From NCBI GenBank assembly GCA_032158295.1, contig CM063243.1, forward strand, positions 7,324,948 to 7,388,947: 64,000 bases of DNA, written 5' to 3'. Each line of letters starts with the position of its first letter. Position 1 is the first letter of the stretch. This document shows positions 1 through 10,824 of the stretch, in pieces. A program made the translations under genes and the position numbers. This DNA comes from Pycnopodia helianthoides. Taxonomy: Eukaryota; Echinodermata; Asteroidea; Forcipulatida; Asteriidae. The notes beneath the pieces were generated by a model. The model searched no databases and was not told the DNA's origin. It was given only the letters and a program-made list of their open reading frames with translations.

Positions 1-368
1 CACAGGGCCATCTCAGAATGCAACATTTTAATTTAAATACAAGTAAATGCATACAAACTGGCGTTGATGCTGCTCATGAAAAATGCGTGCATTAAAAGAC
101 GCAGACTTTTTGGGGGGAAAGATGTTGTGTCTGTCCCATTTTCTTTTCAACCTTTAAAGTTTTGTTTTACATTTAAATATGTAAAATGAACATCCTTGTT
201 CAAAAAAATGACTTTATAAGTAAGTTAAACCAGTTAACGATGTGCTGCCCTTATGATGCCTAAATGATGATTGAATCATGGAATTCGTCGCAGTTGCAAC
301 AGAAATAGGCTTGCAACACATCACAATCCCTTTGATGTTATGTAACTTTACTTTTCTTGTTGTTGTAG
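1..368. other. CLHC1 intron end, no other feature seen
   Basis: This is non-coding, AT-rich sequence upstream of the first recognisable exon. It ends in a T-rich acceptor tract and TAG. I see no gene, RNA or recognisable transposon in it. Confidence 0.5.
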
Positions 369-517
369 AATATCAATGATTGAGAGTGACAATGAGCGGC
401 TCGATTATGAAATTCAGTCCATCTTAAATCAACATGAGACTCAGATTACAGCAATGCAAGAAGAAGAATTTACGCCAAAAGTCAATATTCGAAGCATGCC
501 TAATAGACTTCTGCCAG
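369..517 (+). CDS. CLHC1: CLHC1 exon (coiled-coil N-terminal part)
   Basis: This is the first exon visible in the window and is internal. It follows a ttgttgttgtag acceptor and ends at a CCA-G|gtaag donor. It enters with the third base of a codon and leaves with one base over. The 49 codons read as a charged helical segment (ISMIESDNERLDYE near the start, NIRSMPNRLLP at the end), typical of a coiled coil. The assignment to CLHC1 rests on phase continuity with the downstream exons, which carry the clathrin-linker homology. Earlier exons and the start codon lie outside the window. Confidence 0.65.
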
Positions 518-2133
518 GTAAGAATTAGTTGTTGGATCCCAGGTAAATTTTTGAGCTAATTTTTTTTGTCAGGGTGTTTTATTGATATTTGATAATCAGA
601 AGTATCTGAGTAGCCTTTTTTTCATTGCCTTGTTCATAGAGTTTAATTCAGGGGTCGCGTTTCATCTCTTGCCATATCCCATTCTGTTTTGTACTGGAAT
701 TGCAGCCCCCATTAAAAAAGAAACTCCTATGTGTAAAAGGTTGACTTGTTAGTTGGTAAGTGGGTAAATGTCTACTTTTTAGTAGGCCTTGTGACCAATA
801 ATGAAGCTTTGAGGAAGGGTTTGTCGTTCAGAGGTCATTGACCAAACAAAGTCATTTGGCACTTGGCCACTGGGCGCTGACAGAGGAATATTGTGGGAAG
901 TAACCCCCCAAGTTGTTTCAGTTTGTACACTTCGCCTCTGTTTGATATCTGCATTAGGATTGTGCCAGCCCAACAATTACTCATCATTTTCAAATGGCTG
1001 CAGATATTCATATAAAAATAAATTGAAAACACTTGACTCATCATACAGGATTGATGTTAGCGATCATTTGTAACCGGCTACTGTACTTGCTGTGTGTAGA
1101 TGTACAAGCATAGTTGACTTGCACACACACTATCCTTCAGTCTGTATAGTACATTTGCATGCACTTTCACCGCACTTGTGACAAGCATGTTGGGTGTTGC
1201 ATGTACAGATCAAATGAATATTCATAACGTGGAAGTTTTGTACGTCATCAGTCTGAGGATAAAAAGGCTGGCACAGCATTTTATTAATTTTTTTTGTAAG
1301 TAAGTGCCATTAATCATTTTAAAAATAATTATTTGTTCAAATATCAAATGAAAGCATCTAACTTTTGTTACCTCGTAAAATAGAAAATAATGTGTGTATC
1401 TTTGTAAATTTATCTAGTGTGGGCACTCGTGCCTGTTACATTGACTTGTATACCGCACACACAGACCCTTGTCATTTGATTGCTGGAACACACATTTTGA
1501 CATGTATACTGCCATGACGCTCCAAAATTTGATATAGGGTCCTATATGGATAATTGTAGGACTTCATCACTTGTACGCCAAAAACCATAGTCTCAGCAGT
1601 GAACATCCATGCAGGCATTTTTCTCCATCAACATCATCGTCAGTGTATCATGAACAATTCCTTGGCTACCACAGCACCTTCTGAGGTTCTATGCCCTGTA
1701 ATTAAATAAAAATAAATAAATAAAATGTGCGTGTAGTTTAACAAGCTCAAAAACAAGTCCAGAAAAAAATGACTTAGAAGAAAGTTAACGCATGTCAATT
1801 TTCCATTTTTCCACCGCCAAAATTGCCTGCAGCCAGAAGTATACATTAGAACTTCTTGCCTGTTAGGTGGCTTCAGAACTCAAACATATGAAATGTGAAA
1901 AAGAAATGAATGAACAAAGTATCCAGCGTGAAAAAAAACAGCAAAAGCAAAACAAAAGTCAAATTTGTTACTTTTCACCTCTCACAATAGTCTCAGAGTT
2001 GTTTGTGCCTGCAGGATAAATGAAAGAAAGTCTAACTTAAAAAACTCTCTCACAGGAATTAACAGTATTCAAAAGCTACATTGAAGAACTGTAAGATTAA
2101 TCATGTGTGTTTTTTCCGTTCTGTGTTTACCAG
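518..2133. other. CLHC1 intron, no recognised element
   Basis: This is intronic sequence with short AT-rich runs. Short open frames here have no recognisable protein features and no splice context. I see no transposon that I can name. Confidence 0.5.
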
Positions 2134-2339
2134 GATTAACACTAGAAGAATCCATCGATATTGAGCTTTTGTACAAAAAGCTATGTAGCTTAGAACAACT
2201 AGTAAAGGATATACATCTTGCAAAGAAGACTCGTTATACATCCAGGGAACAAAAGAATCAATTAAAGGTTCAGCTGGCTAGCAAGAGTAAAGCTAAAGAC
2301 CATGTTGTGGAGAAGAATGCACAGTTAAAAGCAAGGTTG
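2134..2339 (+). CDS. CLHC1: CLHC1 exon (coiled-coil segment)
   Basis: The acceptor is gtttaccag. The leftover G of the previous exon joins to give Gly, followed by LTLEESIDIELLYKKLCSLE and a Lys-rich helix ending KNAQLKARL. Two donors are possible: after 2335 (AG|gttggt) or after 2339 (TTG|gtttct). I prefer 2339 because it leaves phase 0 and so opens the frame of the next exon at its strong acceptor (7940). The composition (Glu, Lys, Leu heptads) fits a coiled coil. The exact 3' end is an inference from phase. Confidence 0.65.
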
Positions 2340-2639
2340 GTTTCTCTATTTTTATCTAAACCACTTCACGTGGGATGACGTGAATACATGCCAAATATTT
2401 CCAAACTGGCCTATTTCAGACATTTTTTAACGCCCGGAAAAACTTCAGGGTACCCTCTAGTTTTTTTCAGTCAGCTGACTGGCTAAAGTGAATTTACCCG
2501 GGACATTCCATTGTGTAGCAAGTACTGGTATGTACCTACCATGCTGCACTCCGTTTCACCTGTACAAAGAGGGAGAGAAGGTATTGGAATTCATGCTTGC
2601 AATCTCCCTTTTTCGGGTGAGTAATTTACTGTTTTATCC

Positions 2640-2860
2640 CCCGATATTAAACAATTTCTTAACAATTTCCAAACTTCATATCTCAAAAACTACTTATTGT
2701 TTCAGTATTATTTTAGCAATAATCTTGTAGCAGGTTTTAGAACATTAAGCCTGCTCAATCTTTTGCACAGAAATTACAACATTATGACCTTTACATTTGG
2801 TCGAAAAAGGATAATAAAGCGCACGTTTAAGTTGACCCGCATTGACGACGCACGTCAGTG
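2640..2860 (+). repeat. Dispersed repeat family 'R1' fragment
   Basis: The stretch reads like the block at 25150-25330: a 'tatctcaaaaactact' run, then 'cttttgcacaga', then a 'gacctttac...ggtcgaaa' run. Other copies of the same family lie at 6560-7900, 23411-24190, 24451-25920, 33240-33440 and 34340-34510. The family has no visible protein-coding capacity and looks like a non-autonomous element. Confidence 0.5.
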
Positions 2861-2984
2861 GAAGAACACACATACATGTACATTGTACCTGTACAGCCAC
2901 TTGTACATTAGTTCACTTTACATGTGTATTGTACTGAACAGCTAAATGTAGGAATACAATGGCGTCGCTCTGTGTTTCAGTGTG

Positions 2985-3840
2985 TATATCATCAAGCAGC
3001 AGCAGGGTGTCCAGTATCATATATATGCTGATGAATGACACCCAACTTTATGTCAGTTTTTACCCCAAGATTCCTGGTGAGCTGGAAAAGACCTTGCACA
3101 TTCTTAAGAAATGCATCTCTGACCTGGGAACGTGGATGTCGATCAACAAACTTAAACTCAACGACAAAACAGAACTGTTTCTGGCAATATCACCACGAAT
3201 GCGTCGCTATCTTCCAGCTGATATCAGTATTAAAATAGGCGACTCTTTTTTATTCATCTCTCTGAAAAAGTTAAGAATCTGGGTGTTCACTTTGACTTCC
3301 CTATGTCTATGTCTCACTACATCACTACTTCTTGCCACTCTATCAATTTTCACTTGCGCAACATTTCACGCATAAAAAAGTATATAACAGAAGAAGTTTG
3401 TCATCATGCAATCAGATCACTTGTCTTGTCTAGATTTGATTATGCCACCTCATTACTAGTCAACATTAACTCCACTCCAGACTGCAACATCTTCAGAATC
3501 ATGCTGCACGAATAATACTCGGTGCCAGGAAGTATGACGATCCTCTTCCCCTTCCCAAAGAACTGCATTGGTTACCGGTTCAAAAGCGCATCACTTTCAA
3601 ACTAGCTCTCATCATATTCAAATGCATGAATGGCTCTGCCCCATATTATTTACAATCTCTTCTTGAGCATCACAATGTCAGTTCGCATCTGCTCAATGGC
3701 TGGACTATTTTCAGGACTGCATTGACTCTATTTTGGCTCTCATTTATTTACATCTGCTGTGATTTTACCCTTCCCTTTGCCTCTGATGGAAAGTCAAGAA
3801 TTCGGCACGATAGCTTAACAGCCTTGGACGTGGATTAATT
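2985..3840 (+). pseudogene. CR1/L2-like LINE reverse transcriptase, C-terminal relic
   Basis: Broken frames read as the second half of a non-LTR reverse transcriptase. NDTQLYVSF stands where the active-site box (A/V-DDTQLY) belongs, followed by ISDLGTWMSINKLKLNDKTE. After a frame change come RSLVLSRFDYATSLLV and ELHWLPVQKRITFKLALI, the usual CR1/L2 C-terminal block. The first catalytic Asp of the pair is replaced by Asn. Several frame changes show the copy is long dead. The clade (CR1 versus L2) is not resolved. Confidence 0.75.
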
Positions 3841-3844
3841 TAAA

Positions 3845-5185
3845 AAACATTGTCCCTCGACCCAGCCCAAACTTACCTGCAGATGGAACCACAATCGACC
3901 TGGTGTTTACCAATTGACTCTAATTCGTCTCCAGTATTGAACAGTTGCTTTCTCTTGCCCCAAGTGATCATTATAGCATCATCTTCTCCATATCAGTGTC
4001 TTTCTCATCAAGAAGTTGTTATTACTTGTCATGGCAGTTCTAGAAAATGAACTTTGAAGGTTTGATGACCTTGCCTTTTTGAACACTCCTTGGGGCTTAT
4101 GTTTTAATGATTTAAATGTTAATGCAGCGGGAATACTATTTATGATTTGTTTTTAGCTGCTTTTGGAGCGATTGTTCCCACAGTCAAGCTTTAAGGTAAA
4201 AAAAATAATCCCCTTGGATTTCTAATGAAATTGTTCAGCTTTGTCTTAAGAAAAAAACACACATTGGATCTGCTGTTAGAAATCCTGGAAATTTACTCAA
4301 GTGGGCAAAATATAAACAATGTCGTAATTTGCTAAAGTACTTGGTGAAAAATCTTAGTGTTCTCACAATTCTAAACTGGCTCATGATGTTGACCTCAATC
4401 CTAAAAAGTGCTGATCTTTTGTCAACAGCAAGCAGTCCTCTTATGTAGGTCACAATTTTCACATTGATAATACAGATGTTAAGAATCCTCAGGTGATTTT
4501 TTATCATTTTAAAGATCTTTTTAAATCTCTTTTCAACACTCCTAATGCACCCATTGATTTTCATAGACTTCCTCCCATAAGGCTGTGTGGATCACTTTGG
4601 CTACTTCACGTCTCAGTACATGTAGATCTGCATTTCCTCTTATGAATCATGAAATAATTCATTCTCTCAATCACTCCTAATCTGCTGACAGCATTAATTC
4701 CTACAAGCAGAAATCACTGCTCCAGTGTCTCTTTCCCTAGCTTGATCTTCAATTTCTTGCTACAGTTGGGGGAGGATCCACTGGCATGGAAAGTGGCCAC
4801 CGTAGTCCTCTTTCCCAAACCTGGGAATAGTTCTGATACATGTAACTATCGCCTTATTTCCATCTACTCTACTATATGTAAGGTTTGAGAGAGTATAGTT
4901 GCTACCAACTATCTTATCATTTGTTCACATATAAGCTTTTGTCTAATGCCCAACATGGCTGTTTACCAGTTGTTCATGTACTGTACTACCAACATTTTTT
5001 GATTATTTTATGACTTGTCAGCTGCACTGGACAAATGTCAGCCTCCCAGGGTTGATGCCATATTTTTGGACTGGGCTCATGCTTTTGATACCCCCCCCCC
5101 CAACATGCAGACTGGTGTCCTCTTGGACCTTTTGCTCTTGAAGGCACTTGTAGAACCACTGGCTGGAATTGTTTCTTAAGGTTAA
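3845..5185 (+). pseudogene. CR1/L2-like LINE endonuclease-to-RT relic
   Basis: Fragments in several frames follow the order of a non-LTR element. TTIDLVFTN and PSDHYSIIF (near 3885-4005) match the end of an APE-type endonuclease, where the SDH triad piece is catalytic. Near 4800-4880 a 'WK-A-V-LFPKPGN...NYR-ISIYSTICKV' pattern matches the RT fingers. Near 5045-5085 DAIFLDWAHAFDT matches RT motif A. There are many stops and frame changes. It is separate from the C-terminal LINE relic just upstream, because the order of domains is reversed across the junction. Confidence 0.65.
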
Positions 5186-5189
5186 TTGT

Positions 5190-6535
5190 CTTGTTGTTAC
5201 TGTTAGCAGGTGCTAGCTTCAGACTACGTAGTGAGTTTCACTCCCTCTCATTAGAAGTGGGGAGCCTGCCAGGGGCCCCAGGTCAGGTTTCCGTTCGCAG
5301 AACCTATTGGACACTTTTTATCTGCATGACATTTTTGTTTCAAACATCAAGTCCCTGTCTGCGTTTTTTTCTGACAAACTTTAGTGCCCAGTTCAGGCCA
5401 GACGAAGATGCTTAGGGGCAACCATAACCACCCAGCATCCTGCAATACCATCTCATGATGGCTTGTGATGGCAATCTGATGGCCTGCTCTAACTGGGCAA
5501 AGAAACCTAAGACCCAGGTTTTAGCTCAAGAGACCTTGTGGGCCTTTTTTAGGGAAACCTGATGGCGGACATCATGCAGGCTGCTTCTAGAAGTCTGCCA
5601 TCACCTTCATAGAGTGCTAACTGAAGGGTGTCGTCCAATCTAAGGGCACTGCGGGCAGAGCCGTCTTCAGTGCGGCTAATGCAGCCTCATCCCAGCATCA
5701 TTTTATTCCATCAGCATCTCACTCACTGAAACCAAGTGAGTCCACCTCTGTCTGCTGTCAGATTTACACGTCTTTAATGTGTCAGCGTCGCAATTATGGA
5801 GTCATTATACAATGTTCTGCGCGATGTTTGCTCCCCTTTTTTATAAAGCAATTATTCCTGAGACTAAGTTTTTCGCAGGTTTGGCCTGGGGTCATCCCTA
5901 TGAGAAAGACCTCCTTGGCCAAGAGCTAGACCTATTCACTGAGCTCCGCAGGTTTTCCAAAAGTTTCTGCCGTGGATTATTCCCTTATGTAAATTTTTGT
6001 TTGCCAGTTGCAGGGACTTCAGTCCTGGGCTGCATCAGCAACCTTGGAAACTGAGTCTTTAGCCCTTAGCCATCATCATTGTCCTTAAACTTGGTTTTGA
6101 GTTTGTCTCTCATCTTAGATACATTTTCTTTGCACAAGGAACAGTGAGTCTTGTTTCCCTCTTTTGGGTAGACTAGGCCCCTTTGTACACGCAGTAGCAT
6201 CTGGCATACCAATCGCCTTCTTATGATGCTAGTTTATGCAAATGTGGTGGCTCTACAGGTAAGTAGAGTGATGTAGACCCCCCCCCCCAGTGTTTCTGGG
6301 GTATTCAAATGAATACTTACCTGTAGAGCATCCTACCTCCTTCCCCACTACAATTGACCTCATGGTTGTGTTGAGCATGTATCAGAAAAGAGGAAGCAAC
6401 GTGGCATCTATGCCGCAGGGCACTGTGGGTGAGTCAACAGAGGGGGCTATTGTGTGTGTAATAATCTTAGCGTTGCTCCTGGTAAGTATTAATTTGTAGA
6501 CCCCTACCACACTTCTGTTGGGGGAGGGGGGTTCA
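5190..6535 (+). mobile_element. Decayed DIRS-like element, 3' end
   Basis: The end of this stretch carries the signature of the other two DIRS copies in the window: CTCTACAGGTAAGTA (6253 onward) facing TACTTACCTGTAGAGC (6313 onward), C-rich and G-rich tracts, and 'gggcactgtgggt...agagggggct'. Upstream, 5190-6060 has degenerate frames that may come from a gag-like region, but I cannot align them. Only the terminal part is well supported. Confidence 0.5.
6253..6330. repeat. DIRS terminal inverted hairpin
   Basis: CTCTACAGGTAAGTA on one side faces its complement TACTTACCTGTAGAG on the other, separated by a C-tract. The same palindrome occurs at 18900-19012 and 32422-32507. DIRS elements are known to end in inverted repeats with an internal complementary region, which fits. 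Confidence 0.6.
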
Positions 6536-6559
6536 CTTGTGTGATGAATACTGTTTTTA

Positions 6560-7900
6560 TACTGTCCCTTGTGGTTTATTTTTAGCTGTTTCGCAGCGCA
6601 GCGGAACAGCTCTTGCTTTCGTTAAAGTTTTTGTTTTTATTGTTTGTTTTTTTTAATTTGTCTGTTTCAGTAAACCGGAAGTCATTGAAATAATGCACGA
6701 TTCATTCTAAGCGGCCTTTTGCATAGTTTCTAAAGAGCAATTGCAATGAAACTTTCAGTGATGAAAGGCATTGGTGCAATAAGGCCCCGCAAACAATGAT
6801 GTCATGATGATATCATCACCTGTCACGTGACGTCATCTGAAAGGTTTCTATTTTAAATGTTTGAAAATCCGTATCAAATCAGCCACAAGAGATCGTAGGT
6901 TTCTGTTTGCGGGATTGTATACGGATAAATAAGGTCTTCATTTTATTCAGTGTGCGTGACCTCACATAACCTCTACTTCCGGTCGAAACCGGAAGTGCCT
7001 TGTAATTCAAAAGTGCTAAATGTTATGAACATGCTTTCAACAATGTCAGTGTCTGGCAAGGGTGTGCATTTAAAAAAAAATACTGATGACGTCATGACAC
7101 ACACGAGCGCCCTCTAGCGGCAGGTTGAAACTGTTCAAAATGGACTTTTTAAAGATGTGTGTGGGGAAGTTTTGTGTAATCACTTCAAAATTAACACATA
7201 TCGTCAGCAATTTCACGAAGTGCCAAAAAGTCCCCTAAAGCCAAAAATGTATGTTTGGAGAAAACCGCGTGTGGTCTGTGTGCAGCGCGCGCGCGTCGTG
7301 TGTAAACTTTTTGGCTGTTCGTGAAAACGCAATAACAAAGTTTTTGGCACTTCGTGAAAACGCAAAAGACGGAGCACTCATGATTGGCAATGTGCCAGCT
7401 ATACAATCAACGCGGTCGCGAATACACAAAATGACAAAAAGGTTTTTGGCTCTTCGTGAAAACGCAATTCCAGGTTCTTCGGGTTTTTGCCTTTCATCGA
7501 CTTAGCATAATTAAGAAAGTAGACGCTTTTGAGAGTTGTAACTTTGTCAATTGTTAGATACCAATCAACTACATTGAAACCAACAAAAAAATCAATATGA
7601 GGTTTCTACCGATTTTTCAAGTTTTTGGCACTTCGTGAAATTGCTGACGATATGTTGACTGTCAGGCAGCCATCACATGTGTGAAATTTCAGATCAATGA
7701 CTTCATCGGGGGTCACGTGATGCGGCATTAAAGGTGCCTTTTTTGAAGTCGTATATCTCCCGATATTTTAGTGCGATCATGTTGAAACTAGGTAGGTTGT
7801 TAGATATTGGCAAGTTTTTGTAAATTTTGAAATGACGTCATGCCATCACAAGATTGTTTATGTTTTTTTAATTTTTTGCACCTTTAAGTCATAAATTGCT
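6560..7900 (+). repeat. Dispersed repeat family 'R1' copy, split by a MITE
   Basis: The copy starts with GTTTCGCAGCGCAGCGGAAC and contains CCGGAAGT/ACTTCCGG palindromes, 'gatgacgtcat'-type runs and the 'gtatatctcccgatatttt' block. The MITE at 7197-7654 interrupts it. No coding capacity is visible. The outer limits are approximate. Confidence 0.5.
7197..7654. mobile_element. MITE with 33-bp terminal inverted repeats
   Basis: CATATCGTCAGCAATTTCAC followed by GAAGTGCCAAAAA at the left end is matched by its exact complement at the right end. Inside, the motif TTTTTGGC-n-n-TTCGTGAAAACGCAA recurs at about 7308, 7341 and 7443, and the TIR contains a related form. The open frame across 7251-7505 is a by-product of these repeats. 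At 458 bp with no gene, it fits a non-autonomous DNA element. No clear target duplication is visible. Confidence 0.75.
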
Positions 7901-7939
7901 AAATGAACACTGTATAATCTAAATTCTTTTTTTAAACAG

Positions 7940-7992
7940 GCTCGATACATCAGATCTGCTTTGAATACAAAAAGACTTTCATATTTACTTGA
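7940..7992 (+). CDS. CLHC1: CLHC1 small exon (probable)
   Basis: The acceptor is a T-rich tract ending aaacag. Read in phase 0 after a donor at 2339, it gives ARYIRSALNTKRLSYLL plus two bases of a Glu codon, ending at GA|gtaatt. An in-frame TAA follows immediately, so the donor must lie there. The protein continues the helical, basic character of the preceding exon. The exon is short (53 nt) and rests on phase logic rather than homology, so it is less certain than its neighbours. Confidence 0.5.
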
Positions 7993-8178
7993 GTAATTGG
8001 AAAATGTTATTGGCGAAACAGCTCGGCATTTGTGCACAAATGCAATTAAGCTCTAGTTTGAAATCTGCTTTTGTGATGGTTTTCATTTCCAATGGAGTGG
8101 AACAAAATTTACGTTCTGTTATTCAAGATTGTATTGATCTTCAGTTTGCTGCAATTTGTTCTTTTTTTGTTGTTGAAG

Positions 8179-8306
8179 GTGCTTAAAACTCCGTGTGTCC
8201 ATAGATGCTTTAAGAATGTATTGTAAGGAGTCTCCAATGGGACAGACACCAGTAGAGGCTATCATTCATGCACTGACTCGCTCTAACTCAAAGATGAGCT
8301 CAAGAA
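8179..8306 (+). CDS. CLHC1: CLHC1 exon
   Basis: The acceptor is tttttttgttgttgaag. The two leftover bases GA plus G give Glu, then CLKLRVSIDALRMYCKESPM and VEAIIHALTRSNSKMSSR, leaving one base before gtgagt. Two other AGs (before 8205 and 8215) could serve as acceptor; the 8205 choice would break the frame. The exon links the coiled-coil part to the clathrin-like part and has no motif I can name. Confidence 0.65.
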
Positions 8307-9395
8307 GTGAGTATTACCTGTGCGAAAAATCATTTTACCTTGTTCAATTTTATGCATCTCCTTTTACTGATCAAATGTGTGATTAAAGTGAAGCTTGTCA
8401 GTAAAGCAGCAGGTAAAAACTGAACATAATGGTTGTGTTTGAGCATATAGGTACCTGCTGTGGATAATCCTTGTATGGGATTGCGAAACCCCATTGAGCC
8501 CTGTAGGCTGCTATTAATACAATGTACATGCATACTGCACAATACAAGCAGTATGATGTTGGCCTGCCCTTGACATGCTAGAGTTTGCATTGATAGCAGG
8601 TGGGTTAAGTGAAGAGCCTTGGACAAAATTAACCAATTACTTTTTTTTCCTTCAAACTCTTTCTACATGATCTTGTACATATATTGCATTAAATGCATGA
8701 TGGTGGCTGGGGATTACACTACTACTGTGGCCTCCACTTAATAGCCTTTTAAAACATTTTCCATTGTTTACAGCTTTTTTGTGAATGTATTTATGTTTAC
8801 CCTTTTCCGAGGTCAAGACGGCTAAAAGGCACGTCTAGATCATTGAGTCCAGGAGAAAATAATTTCCCAGTATGAGCCTCTGGGTCTCCTTAGTGTGTGA
8901 ATTATGTCGTGACCAAGCAGCAAGTCTTGAAACAAATCTATATGCATTTCTGATTCACCACAACATCTCTGCAGTTTTTTTGGGCAGAGATAATTATGGC
9001 AAATGTAGAAATCCCCAAAGGTAAAGTCTAATTCAATACTGAAATGAGCCTTTTGAAACTACATTTACAAAACACTACACACTTTATGAAAAGCTTAATA
9101 AAGTGTTGTTGAATGGCCGCTATGGAAGTGATGATGTCAGAAAATACATGTGTGTATGTATTTGTGTCAGGAAATGTTATCTAACATGCATCATAACCTA
9201 AAACATAACAATACTGTAGAATGTGATTACTTTTCCATAATTAGAACTGAAGGAGTCATATGATATTATATACCCCCTATCAATGGGTTTATCTGAAAAA
9301 TTGAGGAATAATTCATAACAGCTTCCATCACGTCTGAATAACCCTCCCCCGCTCTTGTCTATATAATGATTTGGGTTAATTTCTACATGATACAG
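8307..9395. other. CLHC1 intron, nothing recognised
   Basis: This is AT-rich intronic sequence. I see no transposon, RNA gene or further exon in it. Confidence 0.5.
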
Positions 9396-9587
9396 GTGGA
9401 GATACAACATCATCCACGTTTGATGATGATGATCCAAGTAAAGAAAGAGAAGCAGAGATGCTTCTGGAGTACATTGAACACTTCAATGATTTATTTGAAG
9501 ATGGTCAATACATTCAAGCTGCAATGCATGCTGCCAACAGCCCTAAAGGAATTTTAAGAAACTCAGAGACTCTAACAAGATTTAGAG
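9396..9587 (+). CDS. CLHC1: CLHC1 exon (start of clathrin-like region)
   Basis: The acceptor is tacatgatacag and the donor AGA-G|gtaaag. After an acidic linker (STFDDDDPSKE) the exon encodes a helical repeat with EYIEHFNDLFEDG, IQAAMHAANSP, then KGILRNSETLTRF. This matches the clathrin heavy chain pattern in which a helical pair (F-n-A-A-n-L-A-A-n-n-P-n-G-I-L-R-n-n-n-T-n-n-R-F) closes the beta-propeller/linker junction. It is the first of three exons that make the identification firm. Phase in and out is 1. Confidence 0.85.
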
Positions 9588-10800
9588 GTAAAGCATAACT
9601 CTTTTAGATCCCTAAACCATTATGTAGGTTATCAGTATTAAAGGCTATTGATATTTTAAAAACAGTTTCAGGGGAAAAGTTATAAATGTTTTTGGATGAG
9701 TAAATTTGTTCACATGATATAAAATTTGCCACTCATGTTGCAGAGAAAATGATAAAAACAGCTGAAATTTGGTCAGGGACTTTACACATGGAGATTGGAG
9801 GGGGGACTTTGACAGTATTTCATAGAGAAATTTAGGGTTATCAGTATTAAAGGCTTTTGATATTTGTACTGATGTGAACTTTACTAGTGAGCTTTTAAAT
9901 TTAAACTAATTATTAGGAGTTACGGCATCAAATAAATATCTTTTGCTATTGTTCAAGATAACAAGCTTATTTTTTCGATTTCTTCTTCTTTCTTCCAACG
10001 TTAGTCTACAAAATACCTCTGGATTAAAATTAAAATAAACCTTAAAACTTGACACATTGAACCTCAACATGAAGATGACACCTTAACACTTGGTTATCTC
10101 ATCATCAATATAAAGTTTACTATTTAACATAATTGGAGAGGTCTTGGATAACCAAACAAAAGTTACCTAGACTTTCACCTATTTGACCCATGTTGAAGTG
10201 ACAATGTTAAAGGGAGTTCAGATGATGAACATGTGATCAAACGACATGTGGCAATTTGTGTAAATGATGTTGTCAAATTTCTGACAGGACCCTACACCGA
10301 CAAGTTTGATAATAATCTAAGCATTTATATAGCGTTCTTACAACAATAATTACAAGCAATCCAAAATTTACAATACAAAGCCATGAGAAAAAATAGCCTA
10401 GCTAGCAAAATAAGTATGAAAAAGGTGTGTTTTGAGTGATATTTTGAAATCGGAAAAAGAATTAGCATGACGTTTTTGATAATGAAGATTGTTCCAAAGG
10501 TTTGGTGCTGCTGCATAAAAACCTTTGGAAGATGAAGTGTATCTGGTTCAACCAAATTTCACCATATTTAATACGCTTTCATATATCAACAAAACTTTTT
10601 TGTGAAGTCTGACTTTTTTTTTTACTGTAGTGTAAAGCGTAAGTTATGGTTAAAAGAAGGTGCCTTTTTTGCTTAATCGGAATTGTAAGAACATGTTACC
10701 ATGTCCCTGTTTTATTTCTTTCAACTCTTCTCTGCAAGCAAATGAAAAATTGTGAACTTCACATAACCTTGAATCTTACCAAGACCTAGACTGGTACGCT

Positions 10801-10824
10801 GTCCTTATCCGCAAGGATAAGGAC
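10801..10824. repeat. Perfect 10-bp hairpin with GCAA loop
   Basis: GTCCTTATCC, loop GCAA, GGATAAGGAC: a perfect inverted repeat with a GNRA-class loop if transcribed. It sits in an otherwise featureless intron stretch. It may be the remnant of a transposon hairpin end. Confidence 0.6.

Larger units (their letters stand above)
2340..7939. other. CLHC1 intron packed with transposon relics
   Basis: This 5.6-kb intron holds a dispersed repeat copy (2640-2860), two CR1/L2-like LINE fragments (2985-5185), a decayed DIRS end (5190-6535), and a repeat copy split by a MITE (6560-7900). Each is annotated separately. About 300 bases after exon 2 (2340-2640) hold nothing I recognise. Confidence 0.6.

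Noticed and set aside
7940..8170. Broken CLHC1 exon with an in-frame stop, making the gene a pseudogene.
   Set aside because: Using the donor at 2339 and the GA|gtaatt donor at 7992 restores an open frame into the next exon.
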